Part shown: positions 23,346 through 32,062 of the stretch, one piece after another
Layout of the letters: every line of letters begins with the position of its first letter
Numbering within the stretch: the first letter of the stretch is position 1
Assembly (NCBI RefSeq): GCF_000971975.1
Contig: NZ_LAQO01000006.1
Location: forward strand, 124,001-188,000
Length of the DNA stretch: 64,000 nucleotides
Source of the DNA: Paenibacillus algorifonticola
GTDB lineage: Bacteria; Bacillota; Bacilli; Paenibacillales; Paenibacillaceae
Reading direction: 5' to 3'
Translations under genes and position numbers: made by a program
The notes under the pieces: generated by a model
The model's input: the letters and a program-made list of their open reading frames with translations, nothing else
What the model was told of the DNA's origin: nothing
The model's database searches: none

Positions 23346-24836
23346 ATGACCAATACGACGAATACGAATCATCATTCCAATGCGAACTACATGACGACTA
23401 ATCAAGGCGCACCTGTTGCCGATAATCAAAATTCACGCACAGCCGGACAGCGCGGCCCTACGCTGCTGGAGGACTATCATCTGCTGGAGAAGCTGGCGCA
23501 TTTTGACCGAGAGCGGATTCCTGAGCGGGTTGTTCATGCCAGAGGCGCTGGCGCGCATGGCGTATTCCGCGTAGAGAACGGCATGGCTGCTCATACGAAA
23601 GCACATTTCTTGCAGCAGGCGGGAGTGGAGACGCCGGTATTTGTCCGTTTTTCGACCGTCATCCATGGAACGGGTTCTCCTGAGACAGCGCGTGATCCGC
23701 GCGGCTTTGCGGTGAAATTTTATACGCAAGAGGGCAATATGGACATTGTGGGCAACCATCTTCCGGTGTTCTTCATCCGCGATGCGATGAAATTTCCCGA
23801 TATGGTGCATTCCCTGAAACCGTCGCCGCAGACGAATGTGCAGGAGCCCGGCCGCTATTGGGATTTTATGACGCTGTCTCCTGAATCGACGCATATGCTG
23901 ACGTGGCTGTTTTCCGATGATGGCACACCCGCGACCTACCGTGAAATGGACGGCTTTGGCGTGCATGCGTTCAAGTGGATTAATGCCGAAGGCAAGATGA
24001 CGTATGCGAAATACCACTGGAAATCGAAGCAGGGGGTGCGCAATTTCACCGCCGAGGAAGCGTCGGAGATGCAGGGACGCGATTTTAATCATGCGACAAG
24101 GGATTTGTACGATGCCATCGAAAAAGGAGATTTCCCAGAATGGGATTTGCATGTGCAATTGCTGCCTCCTGAGCATATGGAGCGTTACTCCTTTGATCCG
24201 CTTGATCCGACCAAGACGTGGCCGGAGGATATGTACCCGCTGCATAAAGTCGGTACGATGACGCTGGATCGCAACCCGGAAAATTATTTTGCCGAGGTGG
24301 AGCAGTCGGCGTTCTCGCCTAGCGCCTTGGTGCCAGGCATTGAGCCGTCGGAGGATAAATTGCTGCAAGGCCGCTTATTCTCTTATCCAGATACGCAGCG
24401 TTACCGTTTGGGCGCGAATTATTTGCATATTCCGGTCAACTGCCCGTATGCGACTGCCCGCAATCACCAGCGTGACGGGGCGATGACGATGAAAGCTGAT
24501 TCCTCGAGCGTCAATTATGAGCCGAACAGCTCGAGCTCAAGTCCGCAGGAAGCCGAGCAGGGCCACGCCGATCATACCGTTCCCGTTCACGGCTTTGCCG
24601 GCCGCCAGAAAATCGATAAAACCGATGATTTCACGCAGGCAGGCGAGCGCTATCTTTCCCTTACGGGTCCGCAGCAGGACAATTTGGTGAAAAATTTGGT
24701 TAATGATCTGGAACAGACGAATGCAGATATTCAGCTGCGCGCCATTTGCAACTTTTTCCGGGCCAATGTGGAGCTTGGGATGAGACTGTCCGAAGGGCTT
24801 GGCGTAGATATTCGCAAGCATATGCCGCAGCGTTAA
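23346..24836 (+). CDS. katA: Heme catalase (monofunctional)
   Basis: Disproportionates H2O2 to water and O2 in the cytosol. The 496-residue size is that of a small-subunit catalase. Visible landmarks are the distal heme His region FDRERIPERVVHARGAGAHG (about residues 56-75), the NADPH/heme segment FVRFSTVIHGTGSPETARDP, GNHLPVFFIRDAMKFPD with the conserved Asn, and the proximal Tyr region RLFSYPDTQRYRLGANY. ATG 23346 follows CTCGGAGG. It has its own promoter, a palindromic Fur/Per-type operator in the leader and phased TTCAT repeats upstream, so it is likely controlled by both regulators encoded just before it. Confidence 0.97.
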   Translation: MTNTTNTNHHSNANYMTTNQGAPVADNQNSRTAGQRGPTLLEDYHLLEKLAHFDRERIPERVVHARGAGAHGVFRVENGMAAHTKAHFLQQAGVETPVFVRFSTVIHGTGSPETARDPRGFAVKFYTQEGNMDIVGNHLPVFFIRDAMKFPDMVHSLKPSPQTNVQEPGRYWDFMTLSPESTHMLTWLFSDDGTPATYREMDGFGVHAFKWINAEGKMTYAKYHWKSKQGVRNFTAEEASEMQGRDFNHATRDLYDAIEKGDFPEWDLHVQLLPPEHMERYSFDPLDPTKTWPEDMYPLHKVGTMTLDRNPENYFAEVEQSAFSPSALVPGIEPSEDKLLQGRLFSYPDTQRYRLGANYLHIPVNCPYATARNHQRDGAMTMKADSSSVNYEPNSSSSSPQEAEQGHADHTVPVHGFAGRQKIDKTDDFTQAGERYLSLTGPQQDNLVKNLVNDLEQTNADIQLRAICNFFRANVELGMRLSEGLGVDIRKHMPQR

Positions 24837-24912
24837 GCGGAGTCAAGGTACGGCGAGAAACGATGCTTTTATATGATATTGAAGAATGATTTTGAACAAT
24901 GATATTGCAGAA

Positions 24913-24959
24913 AAACAGGCGGTGTCCTCCGGCAAATGGGGCTCCGCCTGTTTGCTTTT
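24913..24959. terminator. Bidirectional terminator between katA and the Lrp-type gene
   Basis: AAACAGGCGG pairs with CCGCCTGTTT, with T-rich flanks on both strands. It separates two convergent genes. Confidence 0.8.
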
Positions 24960-24961
24960 CT

Positions 24962-25411
24962 TCATTTTCCTCCTGCTTCAAGCAGTTGGGGAATGAGCAA
25001 ATTGTGCTCGATTGGCGATGACATGACGATCATGGTCGAGGAATCGCCATATTTACTGCTGGCATTAATGAATGCCTCCAGAGAATGCATCGATTCGGTC
25101 GTAACTTTAAGCAAATAATTGTATTGCCCGCTAATCCGGTGGCATTCCATCACATCGGCAGAGCGGCTGCAGAATGCGATAAAATCATCACAGCTTTTCG
25201 TATGAAAAAGCAGATAGGCGCTTATCGTTTTGCCGATTGCGGCGGGCGAGACAGCGGCCCGATAGCCTGTCAAAATGCCTTTATCCTCCAGCCTGCGGAC
25301 TCGTTCCGCTACGGCGGGCTGGGTTAGCCCGACCTGCTTCCCCAAATCGGTCATCGAAATTCGCCCTTGCTGCTGGAGGATGGTGAGAATGTGCTGGTCC
25401 GTTTGATCCAT
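24962..25411 (-). CDS. Lrp/AsnC-family transcriptional regulator
   Basis: A 149-residue feast/famine regulator. The N-terminal helix-turn-helix (MTDLGKQVGLTQPAVAERVRRLEDKGIL, starting near residue 20) is followed by the ligand-binding RAM domain with the conserved GQYNYLLKV strand. I chose ATG 25411, preceded by AGGAGTG; the frame continues upstream to 25483 without a good start. Divergently placed is a truncated Old Yellow Enzyme fragment. Members such as LrpC or AzlB control amino acid metabolism; the effector here is unknown. Confidence 0.92.
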   Translation of the reverse strand: MDQTDQHILTILQQQGRISMTDLGKQVGLTQPAVAERVRRLEDKGILTGYRAAVSPAAIGKTISAYLLFHTKSCDDFIAFCSRSADVMECHRISGQYNYLLKVTTESMHSLEAFINASSKYGDSSTMIVMSSPIEHNLLIPQLLEAGGK

Positions 25412-25484
25412 GTCGAACACTCCTCTTTTATTAAGTAATATAAGGAAAATGGATTGATTATGAAAGTGATATTGCCAAAACACT

Positions 25485-25850
25485 TTGGTTTATATTTATT
25501 ATGCCTCGCTCATGCGGGAGCAGGGCGTCGATCTCATTGATGTGAGCAGTGGTGGCATAACGAGCGAGAAGCCAGATGTTTTTCCAGGCTATCAGGTGCC
25601 ATTGGCTGACCAGATTCGCAGCGGTGCTGGCGGGATTGCTACAGCAGCGGTTGGACTTATTACAACAGGGCAGCAAGCCGAGGACATTTTGCAAAAGGGG
25701 AGTGCCGATCTTATCGCGATTGGGCGGGAACTGCTAAGAGACCCCTTCTGGCCGCGAACGGCTGCTGAGCAGCTTGGCGTAACGATTGAAGAGCCTGCTT
25801 CGTACAAGGGACATTGGTTTAATTCCGCCCAATTAACGGCAGTTAATTAA
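25485..25850 (+). pseudogene. C-terminal remnant of a YqjM-type NADH:flavin oxidoreductase (Old Yellow Enzyme)
   Basis: The 121-residue frame aligns by recognition with the last third of YqjM-like enzymes: EQGVDLIDVSSGG, FPGYQVPLADQIR, AVGLITTGQQAEDILQKG and ADLIAIGRELLRDPFWP, which include the FMN-phosphate-binding strands. About 220 N-terminal residues of the barrel are missing and the frame starts abruptly within the intergenic region of the Lrp-type gene. No stop or frameshift is seen in the remaining part, so the deletion looks fairly recent. A functional enzyme is not possible from this fragment alone. Confidence 0.82.
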
Positions 25851-25858
25851 ATGCCGCA

Positions 25859-25910
25859 AGGGCATGCCGCACTTTTCTTTCATATAGAAAGAAAAGCTGC
25901 TGCATGCCCT
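25859..25910. terminator. Long hairpin between the OYE remnant and rlmA
   Basis: AGGGCATGC with the following GC and ACTTTTCTTTC pairs with GAAAGAAAAG and GCATGCCCT, giving over 20 paired bases with two mismatches. It lies between convergent reading frames and probably ends both. Confidence 0.65.
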
Positions 25911-25943
25911 CAATGGACTAACATTCATGAAATGCTAAAGCTG

Positions 25944-26867
25944 CTAGTAAACAGCGGCTTTCCTGCCGCCAATGATGACCGTCAAGTCGACTGTCACTTC
26001 GAGCGTATGCCTCTGCTTTATTTGCTGTACAAGCGATTCCTTCATTCCCCAGGACAATGGTGTCATAGCAATGAAAGGTTCGATCAGCGGCTGCTGCAAA
26101 AGAAAGCTGTAGTGCAGCCGCTGACTGCCCAGCACTTCAAAATATTCGCTAAAACGCGCTATAGTCGCGAGGTTATCATATACGTTCCTCTCAAGACTCA
26201 TGCTGTGACTGCTGTCTGTGCTGCTGTATAGCAAGGAGCGCAGCTCCTTTAAATAGTCCGGTCCGGGAAAAACCTTAATGACATTGCCCGTACCGGCAAG
26301 CAGCCGCTGGAACTCGGCATAATTGGAAGGAGACAGGATATTGACAATGAAATCAAAGGAGCGGTCGGCAAAAGGGCTGTGAGCCAAGTCTGCGACGCAC
26401 CAGAATGCTTCGCCGTTATTTTTCGCGGCAAGCGCTATCGCATCCTTGGAAATATCTAGGCCTGACGCCAGTACCGCAGCATCTGAAACACGGCTGAGCT
26501 GCTGCTGAAGTACGGACAGATGCGAGCCTTCCCCGCATCCGGCATCCAGCAGCCTCAATGGCATAGCCCGAGCCTGCCAGGAGGCGGTTATTCGCTCGGC
26601 AATATGGGAGAGGACGGGAGCGAAGAAGCCGCTGTCCATCACCTTTTTCCGCGCTTCGAACAGCGGTTTTTCGTATTTTGTCCGCATAGGACGGCTTAGA
26701 AAATGAACATAGCCATGCTTCGAAAGATCGAAGCTATGCTTGCTGCTGCACACGAGGCTTCGGCCGTCCCGTAGCTGCATGGAGCTTGCGCATATCGGGC
26801 AGCGGAGCAAGTGGGAATAGGCGGGGGAGGTTAGCGCCACCGCGGTTTTTTTCCTATTTTTACGCAT
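25944..26867 (-). CDS. rlmA: 23S rRNA (guanine-N1) methyltransferase, RlmA family
   Basis: SAM-dependent enzyme that methylates G745/G748-type positions of 23S rRNA. The 307-residue protein starts with a zinc-binding module (LRCPICASSM, then C and H in VCSSKHSFDLSKHGYVHFL), then the linker PMRTKYEKPLFEARK, and the methyltransferase fold with motif I LLDAGCGEGSHL near residue 103. The active-site-side motif ILSPSNYAEFQRLL is also present. I chose ATG 26867, after GAGGTG; other in-frame starts extend it by up to 16 residues. In RlmAII-type members it affects tylosin resistance, but nothing here decides the type. Confidence 0.9.
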   Translation of the reverse strand: MRKNRKKTAVALTSPAYSHLLRCPICASSMQLRDGRSLVCSSKHSFDLSKHGYVHFLSRPMRTKYEKPLFEARKKVMDSGFFAPVLSHIAERITASWQARAMPLRLLDAGCGEGSHLSVLQQQLSRVSDAAVLASGLDISKDAIALAAKNNGEAFWCVADLAHSPFADRSFDFIVNILSPSNYAEFQRLLAGTGNVIKVFPGPDYLKELRSLLYSSTDSSHSMSLERNVYDNLATIARFSEYFEVLGSQRLHYSFLLQQPLIEPFIAMTPLSWGMKESLVQQIKQRHTLEVTVDLTVIIGGRKAAVY

Positions 26868-27365
26868 CACAAAAAGCACCTCATTCATTCGATTTGAGTA
26901 AATGAAACAAGGCACAGATAAATAAACCTAGCTCTTTTGCGCGAAAAAAGCTTGGCTCATCATTCTGTACCTCTCATTAACGCAAACGAATGAATTGGAT
27001 GATCATGACCAGTTATCACTCCCACTGCGGAAATTGAACGCAGAAGCAGCCGAAAGGCGCTTCCTTCAATGATTATAGCAAAAAATCAAAGAGCCTTCTC
27101 CTGGTCAATGTCGGGAAAAGGCTCGTTTAATTGAGCAAACAGGTTTTTTTATGAGTGGGGCACTAAGGATGAATCCTCCCATCTCAAAGTAGTGGAAATT
27201 GGAATGCTTATTTTCATAAACTTTATAAAGGTGTTGTACTAAATGCGCATTATGGGTAATATTGTTTCGGAAATGACGGATAAAATAAAAACTAGATGTG
27301 AACAGCAATGAGTATTGAAAGCCAATATGCCGAGCATGTAGTTATATAAATCGTTTAGCGGTTTT
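26868..27365. other. Non-coding stretch upstream of rlmA
   Basis: I see no credible gene here. It contains one stem, GAGCCTT (27093-) with AAGGCTC (-27124), that could terminate minus-strand transcription. The 67-codon minus-strand frame at 27105-27308 has no ribosome site and no protein-like character. Confidence 0.4.
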
Positions 27366-27527
27366 ATGAATTCGTCTTGGGTAGGGCTCCAGCATTTCCG
27401 AGCTTTAATGGAATGGGTCTACGGATATTGGATTGCCCTGCCGCCCTTGCTCCTGTATGCGGCCGCGCATCTGTTCCTCCCCAAACGGCAGCTGCTGCTC
27501 ATTTTGTCAGGCGGTCTAAAGAAATAG
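27366..27527 (+). CDS. Possible small membrane protein (53 aa)
   Basis: The frame reads MNSSWVGLQHFRALMEWVYG..., followed by a hydrophobic stretch (about residues 21-38) and a basic C-terminus ending LKK. The composition resembles a single-pass membrane peptide, but no Shine-Dalgarno is visible before ATG 27366 and I recognise no family. A second very short frame (MKETALMGE, 27536-27565) with a GGAG site follows. Either could be chance. Confidence 0.3.
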   Translation: MNSSWVGLQHFRALMEWVYGYWIALPPLLLYAAAHLFLPKRQLLLILSGGLKK

Positions 27528-27588
27528 GAGCAGCTATGAAAGAAACAGCTTTAATGGGCGAATAGGCTAATCATGCTGAAAATAAAGC

Positions 27589-27623
27589 AAAGGCGAGCGG
27601 AAATCACCCCGCTCGCCTTCTTT
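27589..27623. terminator. Terminator after the ABC exporter operon
   Basis: AAAGGCGAGCGG pairs with CCGCTCGCCTT. On the minus strand it follows the stop codon of the second ABC gene and is trailed by TTTGCTTTATTTTC. Confidence 0.8.
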
Positions 27624-27638
27624 GTCCTTATTGCGCAT

Positions 27639-29495
27639 CTAGCTGCTGCGCTGGAATTGGCTCATATACAGCTCGTAGTAGAAGCCTTGCTGTTCTAACA
27701 GCTCGTCATGCGTGCCGCGCTCTTTGATGCCGCCGTCCGCAATGACGAGAATTTGATCCGCTTGGCGAATGGTGCTGAGTCGGTGGGCGATCACAAAGCT
27801 GGTACGCCCTTCCATCAGCTTGCGCATGGCGGTCTGAATATGCATTTCCGTCCGCGTATCAATGCTGCTTGTCGCCTCATCCAGAATGAGGATGGACGGA
27901 TCGGCGAGTACGGCGCGGGCGATGGTGAGCAGCTGCCGCTGCCCTTGGCTGAGGTTGCCCCCGCCGGCGGTGAGCGGCGTGTCATAGCCCTGCGGCAGCT
28001 TGCTGATGAAGCTGTGGGCGTTCGCCAGCCGCGCTGCCTGCTCGATCTCCGCATCGCTGGCGTCCAGCCGTCCGTAGCGCAAATTCTCGCGAACGGTATC
28101 GGAGAACACATAGGCATCTTGGAGCACGATGCCAAGCTGGCGGCGCAGGCTGTTTCGGTCCAGCTCGCGAATGTTGGCCTCATCGATCGTAATTTTGCCA
28201 TGTTCAATATCATAAAAGCGCGTTAGCAAATTAATGATTGTGGTTTTGCCCGCTCCGGTTGGACCAACGAGAGCAATCATTTGTCCAGGCCTAGCTTCCA
28301 GCGATACATCGCTCAAAATCGGATGGCCTAAGCGATAGCCGAACGATACGTTGTCAAAGCGGACATGGCCGCTGCATGCTTCAAGCTGCTTGGTGCCGTC
28401 GCCTTCGTATTCCGTATCGGTATCGATCAGCTCAAATACGCGCTCGGCGCTCGCCACAGCAGATTGCAGCAAATTGAACTGATTCGCAAGCTCGTTGAGT
28501 GGGCGCTGGAATTGCTTCGAGTAGTTCAGGAAGCTGACTATGATGCCGACTGTCGTCCAGTCATTCAGTGCCATAAAGCCGCCAACGGCGGCAATAAGCG
28601 CAAAGCTGAGATTGTTCATCACGTTCATGAATGGGCCGATTGTTCCTGAATAAATTTGCGCTTGAATGCTCGCATTCGTAAGCTCGCCGTTCATTTTATC
28701 GAATTGCTCCGCAGCCCGCTGCTCGCGGCGGTACACCTGCACGACTTTTTGCCCGGCAACCGTTTCCTCGATAAAGCCGTTCAACTCGCCTAAATGCTGC
28801 TGCTGCTTGGAGAAGAACCGGCGGGTGAAGCCCGCCACCTTCTTGGTGAACAGCAGCACGAGCGGAATCGTAATCATGCTGAGCAGAGTCAGCCATACAT
28901 TGAGCGACAGCATAATGGCCAGCGATCCGGCAAGCATGATGACGCTGGATAACAGCTGCGTGACGCTTTGGCTGAGCGTGCTGGAGACATTTTCGATATC
29001 ATTCGTTGCCTTGCTCATCAGCTCTCCGTTTGTCTTGCCGTCGAAGAAGCGAAGCGGCAGCAGCTGCAGCCGGCCGAACAGGTCGCGGCGCATGTCCAGC
29101 ACCGTATTCTGGGATGCGCTCACAACCAGCTTCTGCTGGAGCCAGGTCAACACGGAGCTGCCCGCGTATACGGCAAGCAGCAGGAAGCATAGCGACAGCA
29201 GTCCGTCATAGCTGCGCGGAATGATGTACTGGTCGATCGCGTGGCCGATGAGATACGGCGCGGCGAGCGACAGAAGCGTTGCGCCTATCGTTGCAAACAG
29301 CACGCTCATTAGCGTTGCACGGTAGCGGCTCAAGTAGTTCCAAATACGGCGCAGCGTCTGGAGCGTGTTTTTGGGCTTGGCTTTTGCAGTTGGAATGCCC
29401 GGAGGACCACCGCGCATTCCGAGGTTCGGCAGAGCAGGCGATGATGCTGGCGCTGGCGGGCGCCCGCTATTGGAGGAATGCTTTGGATCAGCCAT
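27639..29495 (-). CDS. Heterodimeric ABC exporter half, catalytically complete subunit (YfiC-like)
   Basis: A 618-residue fused membrane/ATPase half-transporter. Residues about 60-350 hold six membrane helices; the ATPase domain shows Walker A GPTGAGKTT, signature LSQGQRQLLTIAR, Walker B SILILDEATSSID with the catalytic Glu, and the H-loop IAHRLST. The start is ATG 29495, which overlaps the end of the preceding ABC gene by 8 bp with AAGGAGG upstream; longer in-frame starts lie inside that gene. It carries an N-terminal Pro/Gly-rich extension of about 40 residues. With the other half and the MarR gene it forms an operon, probably for drug or lipid-like substrate export. Confidence 0.92.
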   Translation of the reverse strand: MADPKHSSNSGRPPAPASSPALPNLGMRGGPPGIPTAKAKPKNTLQTLRRIWNYLSRYRATLMSVLFATIGATLLSLAAPYLIGHAIDQYIIPRSYDGLLSLCFLLLAVYAGSSVLTWLQQKLVVSASQNTVLDMRRDLFGRLQLLPLRFFDGKTNGELMSKATNDIENVSSTLSQSVTQLLSSVIMLAGSLAIMLSLNVWLTLLSMITIPLVLLFTKKVAGFTRRFFSKQQQHLGELNGFIEETVAGQKVVQVYRREQRAAEQFDKMNGELTNASIQAQIYSGTIGPFMNVMNNLSFALIAAVGGFMALNDWTTVGIIVSFLNYSKQFQRPLNELANQFNLLQSAVASAERVFELIDTDTEYEGDGTKQLEACSGHVRFDNVSFGYRLGHPILSDVSLEARPGQMIALVGPTGAGKTTIINLLTRFYDIEHGKITIDEANIRELDRNSLRRQLGIVLQDAYVFSDTVRENLRYGRLDASDAEIEQAARLANAHSFISKLPQGYDTPLTAGGGNLSQGQRQLLTIARAVLADPSILILDEATSSIDTRTEMHIQTAMRKLMEGRTSFVIAHRLSTIRQADQILVIADGGIKERGTHDELLEQQGFYYELYMSQFQRSS

Positions 29496-31233
29496 GAACG
29501 GTCGCCTCCTTGCCAGCCTGCGACTGGTAAATTTCTTGATAAAGCCCAGAGGAGCGAAGCAGCTCGCCATGGGTGCCCTGTGCGACAATCTGCCCCTCAT
29601 CAAGCACGATAATATGATCGGCGTCGATGACGGAGGAGATGCGCTGCGCGATCATAATGCTGGTGCGTCCGTGCATCAGCTGCCTCAGCGCAGCTTGGAT
29701 CTGCGCCTCCGTTCCCATGTCGATGGCGCTCGTGCTGTCGTCGAGAATAAGCACCGACGGCTGGAGCAGCAGCGCACGAGCGATCGACAGCCGCTGCTTC
29801 TGCCCGCCGGATAAATTGACGCCGCGCTGGCCAAGCTGCGTGTCATACCCTTCGGGAAGGCGGGTAATAAAATCATGCGCCGCCGCAGCTTTGGCGGCGG
29901 CAAGCATTTCGGCTTCGGTAGCCTCTGGCCTGCCGAAGCAAATATTTTCACGAATCGTGCCCGTGAACAAAATGGACTCCTGCAGCACGATGCCAATATG
30001 ACTGCGCAGGCTGCCCAGCTCAATGTCGCGCACATCAATGCCGTCCAGAAGCACGCGTCCTTGCGTAGCCTCGTACAGCCGCGGAATCAGGTTGACCAGC
30101 GTGGACTTACCTGATCCGGTTGCTCCAATCAGCGCGAGCTTCTGTCCCGGCTTCGCCGTGAAGCTAATGTCGCGCAGCTCATACGCCTTTTCTGCCGCAG
30201 ATGCGCCCGCATAAGCGAATGAAACATGCTCGAACGCGATTTCTCCCGCCGTGTTGTTATGTTGGGTGGCCGAATCGGCTGAGCGAATTTCCGATGACGT
30301 GTTCAGCACCTCCTGCACGCGCTGCGCAGATACCTTCGCCGTTGAGAAGCGGACGAGCATCATGCCGATCATCGACAGCGAAAGCATGACCTGTGTTACA
30401 TAGTTGATAAAAGCAATTAAATCGCCAACGGGCAGTGAACCTTTTTGTACATCAAGACCGCCATACCAGAGCACGGCAGCAATCGCTGTATTCAAAATAA
30501 AAGTGAGAATCGGCATATTAATGGCAACCAATTGCATCGCCTTAATAGCCGACCCTGTATAATCGCGATTCGCGCGGCCAAACCGCTCGTTTTCATAGGT
30601 GGAGCGTACAAATGCTTTGGCGACCCGAATGCCGGTAAAGTTTTCTTGCAGCACCGTATTTACCGCATCCAGCTTCGACTGCATGCTCGCAAACAGCGGC
30701 AGTGTAGAGCGAATAAGTGCAAACATGACGATGAACAGCAGCGGAACGACAATGGCGAGAATGAGCGCCAGCTTTGGGCTAATCGCAATCGTCATAATAA
30801 TGCTGCCAATGGCCAGCATCGGCGACCTGACAAAAATGCGCAGCAGCATTTGTACCATCGTCTGGAGCTGGACAATATCGCTTGTAAGCCGAGTAATCAA
30901 CGATCCGGTCTTAAGCTCATCCAGGTTCCGGAAGGAAAAGGTCTGTACCTTGCGGAACAAATCGCCGCGCAGATCGGCTCCGAATTTTTGCGAGGCGATG
31001 CTGGAGTATACGGTGCAGCCAACCCCGCCAATGAGGCCGACTAATGCGGCTGCAAGCATGTATAAGCCTGTTATTTTGATATGGCTTAAATCGCCTTTTA
31101 TGATGCCTTCATCGACAATGCTCGCCATCAGCTTAGGCTGGAGCAGGTCCATGCATACTTCCAAAACCATCAGCAGCGGGGCGAGCAATACAGCGACCCA
31201 GTGCGATTTTAAATATCGCGCAAGTTTGATCAT
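29488..31233 (-). CDS. Heterodimeric ABC exporter half with degenerate catalytic site (YfiB-like)
   Basis: A 581-residue half-transporter with an N-terminal six-helix membrane domain and a C-terminal ATPase: Walker A GATGSGKST, signature [13 protein letters not shown], Walker B SVLILDDSTSAID. The residue after the Walker B Asp is Asp rather than the catalytic Glu, as in the non-hydrolysing site of BmrCD- or TM287/288-type heterodimers, and the H-loop reads IAQRIS with Gln in place of the switch His. The partner subunit keeps both residues, so one site is consensus and one degenerate. It follows the MarR gene by 12 bp and overlaps the second half by 8 bp. Confidence 0.92.
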   Translation of the reverse strand: MIKLARYLKSHWVAVLLAPLLMVLEVCMDLLQPKLMASIVDEGIIKGDLSHIKITGLYMLAAALVGLIGGVGCTVYSSIASQKFGADLRGDLFRKVQTFSFRNLDELKTGSLITRLTSDIVQLQTMVQMLLRIFVRSPMLAIGSIIMTIAISPKLALILAIVVPLLFIVMFALIRSTLPLFASMQSKLDAVNTVLQENFTGIRVAKAFVRSTYENERFGRANRDYTGSAIKAMQLVAINMPILTFILNTAIAAVLWYGGLDVQKGSLPVGDLIAFINYVTQVMLSLSMIGMMLVRFSTAKVSAQRVQEVLNTSSEIRSADSATQHNNTAGEIAFEHVSFAYAGASAAEKAYELRDISFTAKPGQKLALIGATGSGKSTLVNLIPRLYEATQGRVLLDGIDVRDIELGSLRSHIGIVLQESILFTGTIRENICFGRPEATEAEMLAAAKAAAAHDFITRLPEGYDTQLGQRGVNLSGGQKQRLSIARALLLQPSVLILDDSTSAIDMGTEAQIQAALRQLMHGRTSIMIAQRISSVIDADHIIVLDEGQIVAQGTHGELLRSSGLYQEIYQSQAGKEATVHG

Positions 31234-31245
31234 CGTCCACTTCCT

Positions 31246-31704
31246 CTAATTTTGATTTCCCTCGGTAGGGTTCATCGCGTTTAAATTATCGCCAATTCGG
31301 TGCAGCATCCCTTTCAGGATTTTTTTTTCTTCCTCGCTGAAGCCTTGCAGCGACTGCTCCTCGAGCAGGTGAAGCGTCTCCCGCAGCTTGCCGAGCATGG
31401 CTTTTCCTTTGTCGGTCATAAAAATTCGCGACACGCGCTGATCACGTTGATCGGCTTCCCGGCGGACAATTCCGTTTCGCTCCATCCGGTTCAGCATCAC
31501 AGTCAGCGTTGCCGCTTTAATTTCAAGCTCCTGTGCCAGCTCGTTCTGGCTTCGTCCCGGCCCACGCTCCAAGGCGAACATAAGCGGCGGCTGCCCCGGA
31601 TAAAGATCATAATCTTGAAGCTGGGCATGCAGCTGCTTCTGATGTTGGCGGGTTAAATGGCGGAAAATCCGCGTAATATGGTCAGGCCCTCTGCGAAATG
31701 GCAT
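31246..31704 (-). CDS. MarR-family transcriptional regulator of the ABC exporter operon
   Basis: A 152-residue winged-helix regulator with SQNELAQELEIKAATLTVMLNRMER as recognition region (about residues 52-76) and the wing DQRDQRVSRIFMTDKGK. It is the first gene of the three-gene minus-strand operon with the two ABC half-transporters (12-bp gap). Such arrangements are usually autorepressed and released by a transported or toxic ligand. An inverted repeat in the promoter region (31743-31761) is a likely operator. ATG 31704 follows AGAGGGGTG. Confidence 0.92.
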   Translation of the reverse strand: MPFRRGPDHITRIFRHLTRQHQKQLHAQLQDYDLYPGQPPLMFALERGPGRSQNELAQELEIKAATLTVMLNRMERNGIVRREADQRDQRVSRIFMTDKGKAMLGKLRETLHLLEEQSLQGFSEEEKKILKGMLHRIGDNLNAMNPTEGNQN

Positions 31705-31742
31705 AGCGGCACCCCTCTCTTATTGAACATACATGCAGAAAA

Positions 31743-31761
31743 TTAGTTTGTCGGCTAACTA
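31743..31761 (-). promoter_or_regulatory. Candidate MarR operator
   Basis: TTAGTTTGTCGGCTAACTA contains TAGTT and AACTA in inverted orientation, about 40 bp upstream of the MarR gene and next to an AT-rich -10-like stretch. Confidence 0.5.
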
Positions 31762-32062
31762 TATTCTAAAACGACGCCAGAACCGCCGTCAAGCTTTATC
31801 CAGAGTGTAATGCGGCCTAATCTCAGAAACATCACGTTAATAGAAAAGGTATTTTTGTATAAATTTGTATTGAATGTTATTGGTAACTATCTTAAAGTAT
31901 AAATTAAGATTTACTAAATTACCTTTTTTTATAACATAATTGATTGAAACCTAATAAGCCGATAAGGGAGGAGTCTATTTTTCAGTGGGAAAAATCAGTT
32001 ATGGTCGTACGCTATGAGTTTTTGTGAGATAAAAAATCATAAAAATGATGGAGGAATAACCC
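31762..32062. other. AT-rich intergenic stretch upstream of the secreted protein
   Basis: No gene seen. It contains a small palindrome, ATTTTTC AGTGG GAAAAAT (31977-31995), and an AGGGAGGAG ribosome-site-like run (31966-31974) with no long frame behind it. The promoter of the downstream secreted-protein gene is presumably here, but I cannot place it with confidence. Confidence 0.35.

Noticed and set aside
23433..24368. Minus-strand frame of 311 codons inside katA
   Set aside because: Antisense shadow; Arg/His-rich low-plausibility product.
27105..27308. 67-codon minus-strand frame upstream of rlmA
   Set aside because: No ribosome site, AT-rich chance composition, no recognisable features.
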